Below, one piece after another: positions 6,034 to 6,719 of a DNA stretch of 6,719 nt. Within the stretch, counting starts at the first letter, position 1; every line of letters begins with the position of its first letter. Source of the stretch: an uncultured bacterium (GTDB taxonomy: Bacteria; Gemmatimonadota; Gemmatimonadetes; Longimicrobiales; RSA9); contig CALKIP010000120.1 in assembly GCA_937995995.1 (NCBI GenBank), positions 1 through 6,719 on the forward strand, in the 5' to 3' direction. The notes beneath the pieces are model-generated. The model was not told the origin of the DNA and made no database searches. It saw only the letters and a list, made by a program, of their open reading frames with translations. The translations under genes and the position numbers were made by a program.

Positions 6034-6719
<686 letters not shown>

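Overview
The window is GC-rich throughout, except for an odd tail over the last 45 bases. Its genes are closely packed, start codons include ATG and GTG, and one gene appears to be leaderless. The lipoprotein signal with Glu at +2, a benzoate-CoA-ligase-family enzyme, a creatininase-family hydrolase and a MoxR/DUF4129/DUF4350 cluster suggest a high-GC environmental bacterium, probably diderm. Gemmatimonadota or a similar soil or marine lineage would fit. This placement is an inference from composition and gene content; there is no rRNA or marker gene to settle it. It looks like the end of a metagenomic or draft contig.

Left block (1-1807, minus strand): a 514-residue acyl-CoA synthetase of the benzoate-CoA ligase group, followed downstream by the start of a small Gln/Pro/Met/Glu-rich lipoprotein with a 12-residue tandem repeat that runs off the window. 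A divergent intergenic region (1808-2129) holds a cluster of different short tandem duplications. It also holds a well-spaced sigma70-type promoter whose predicted start point falls on the ATG of the next gene, implying a leaderless mRNA. That gene (2130-2876, plus strand) is a creatininase-family metal-dependent amidohydrolase.

Middle (2877-3236, non-coding): the most striking feature of the window is a tandem array of eight short hairpins (2887-3060). Each is followed by GGGAGGG (GGGAGAG once) at a 20-23 bp period. Stem sequences differ between units while mostly staying self-complementary. Further on are a single stem-loop (3095-3110) and three CCCTGA boxes at exact 14-bp intervals, which end at a Shine-Dalgarno site and could pair with it.

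Right block (3237-6719, plus strand): a tightly coupled operon of a multi-pass membrane protein, a single-pass DUF4129 protein, a two-pass DUF4350 protein and a MoxR-type AAA+ ATPase. The junctions are 0 nt, an 8-nt overlap and a 4-nt overlap. In many bacteria this set is followed by a DUF58 gene and forms a membrane-associated MoxR system of unsettled function, often linked to the cell envelope. The MoxR gene is cut by the window end, and its last ~15 codons do not look native, so the contig terminus is probably artefactual.
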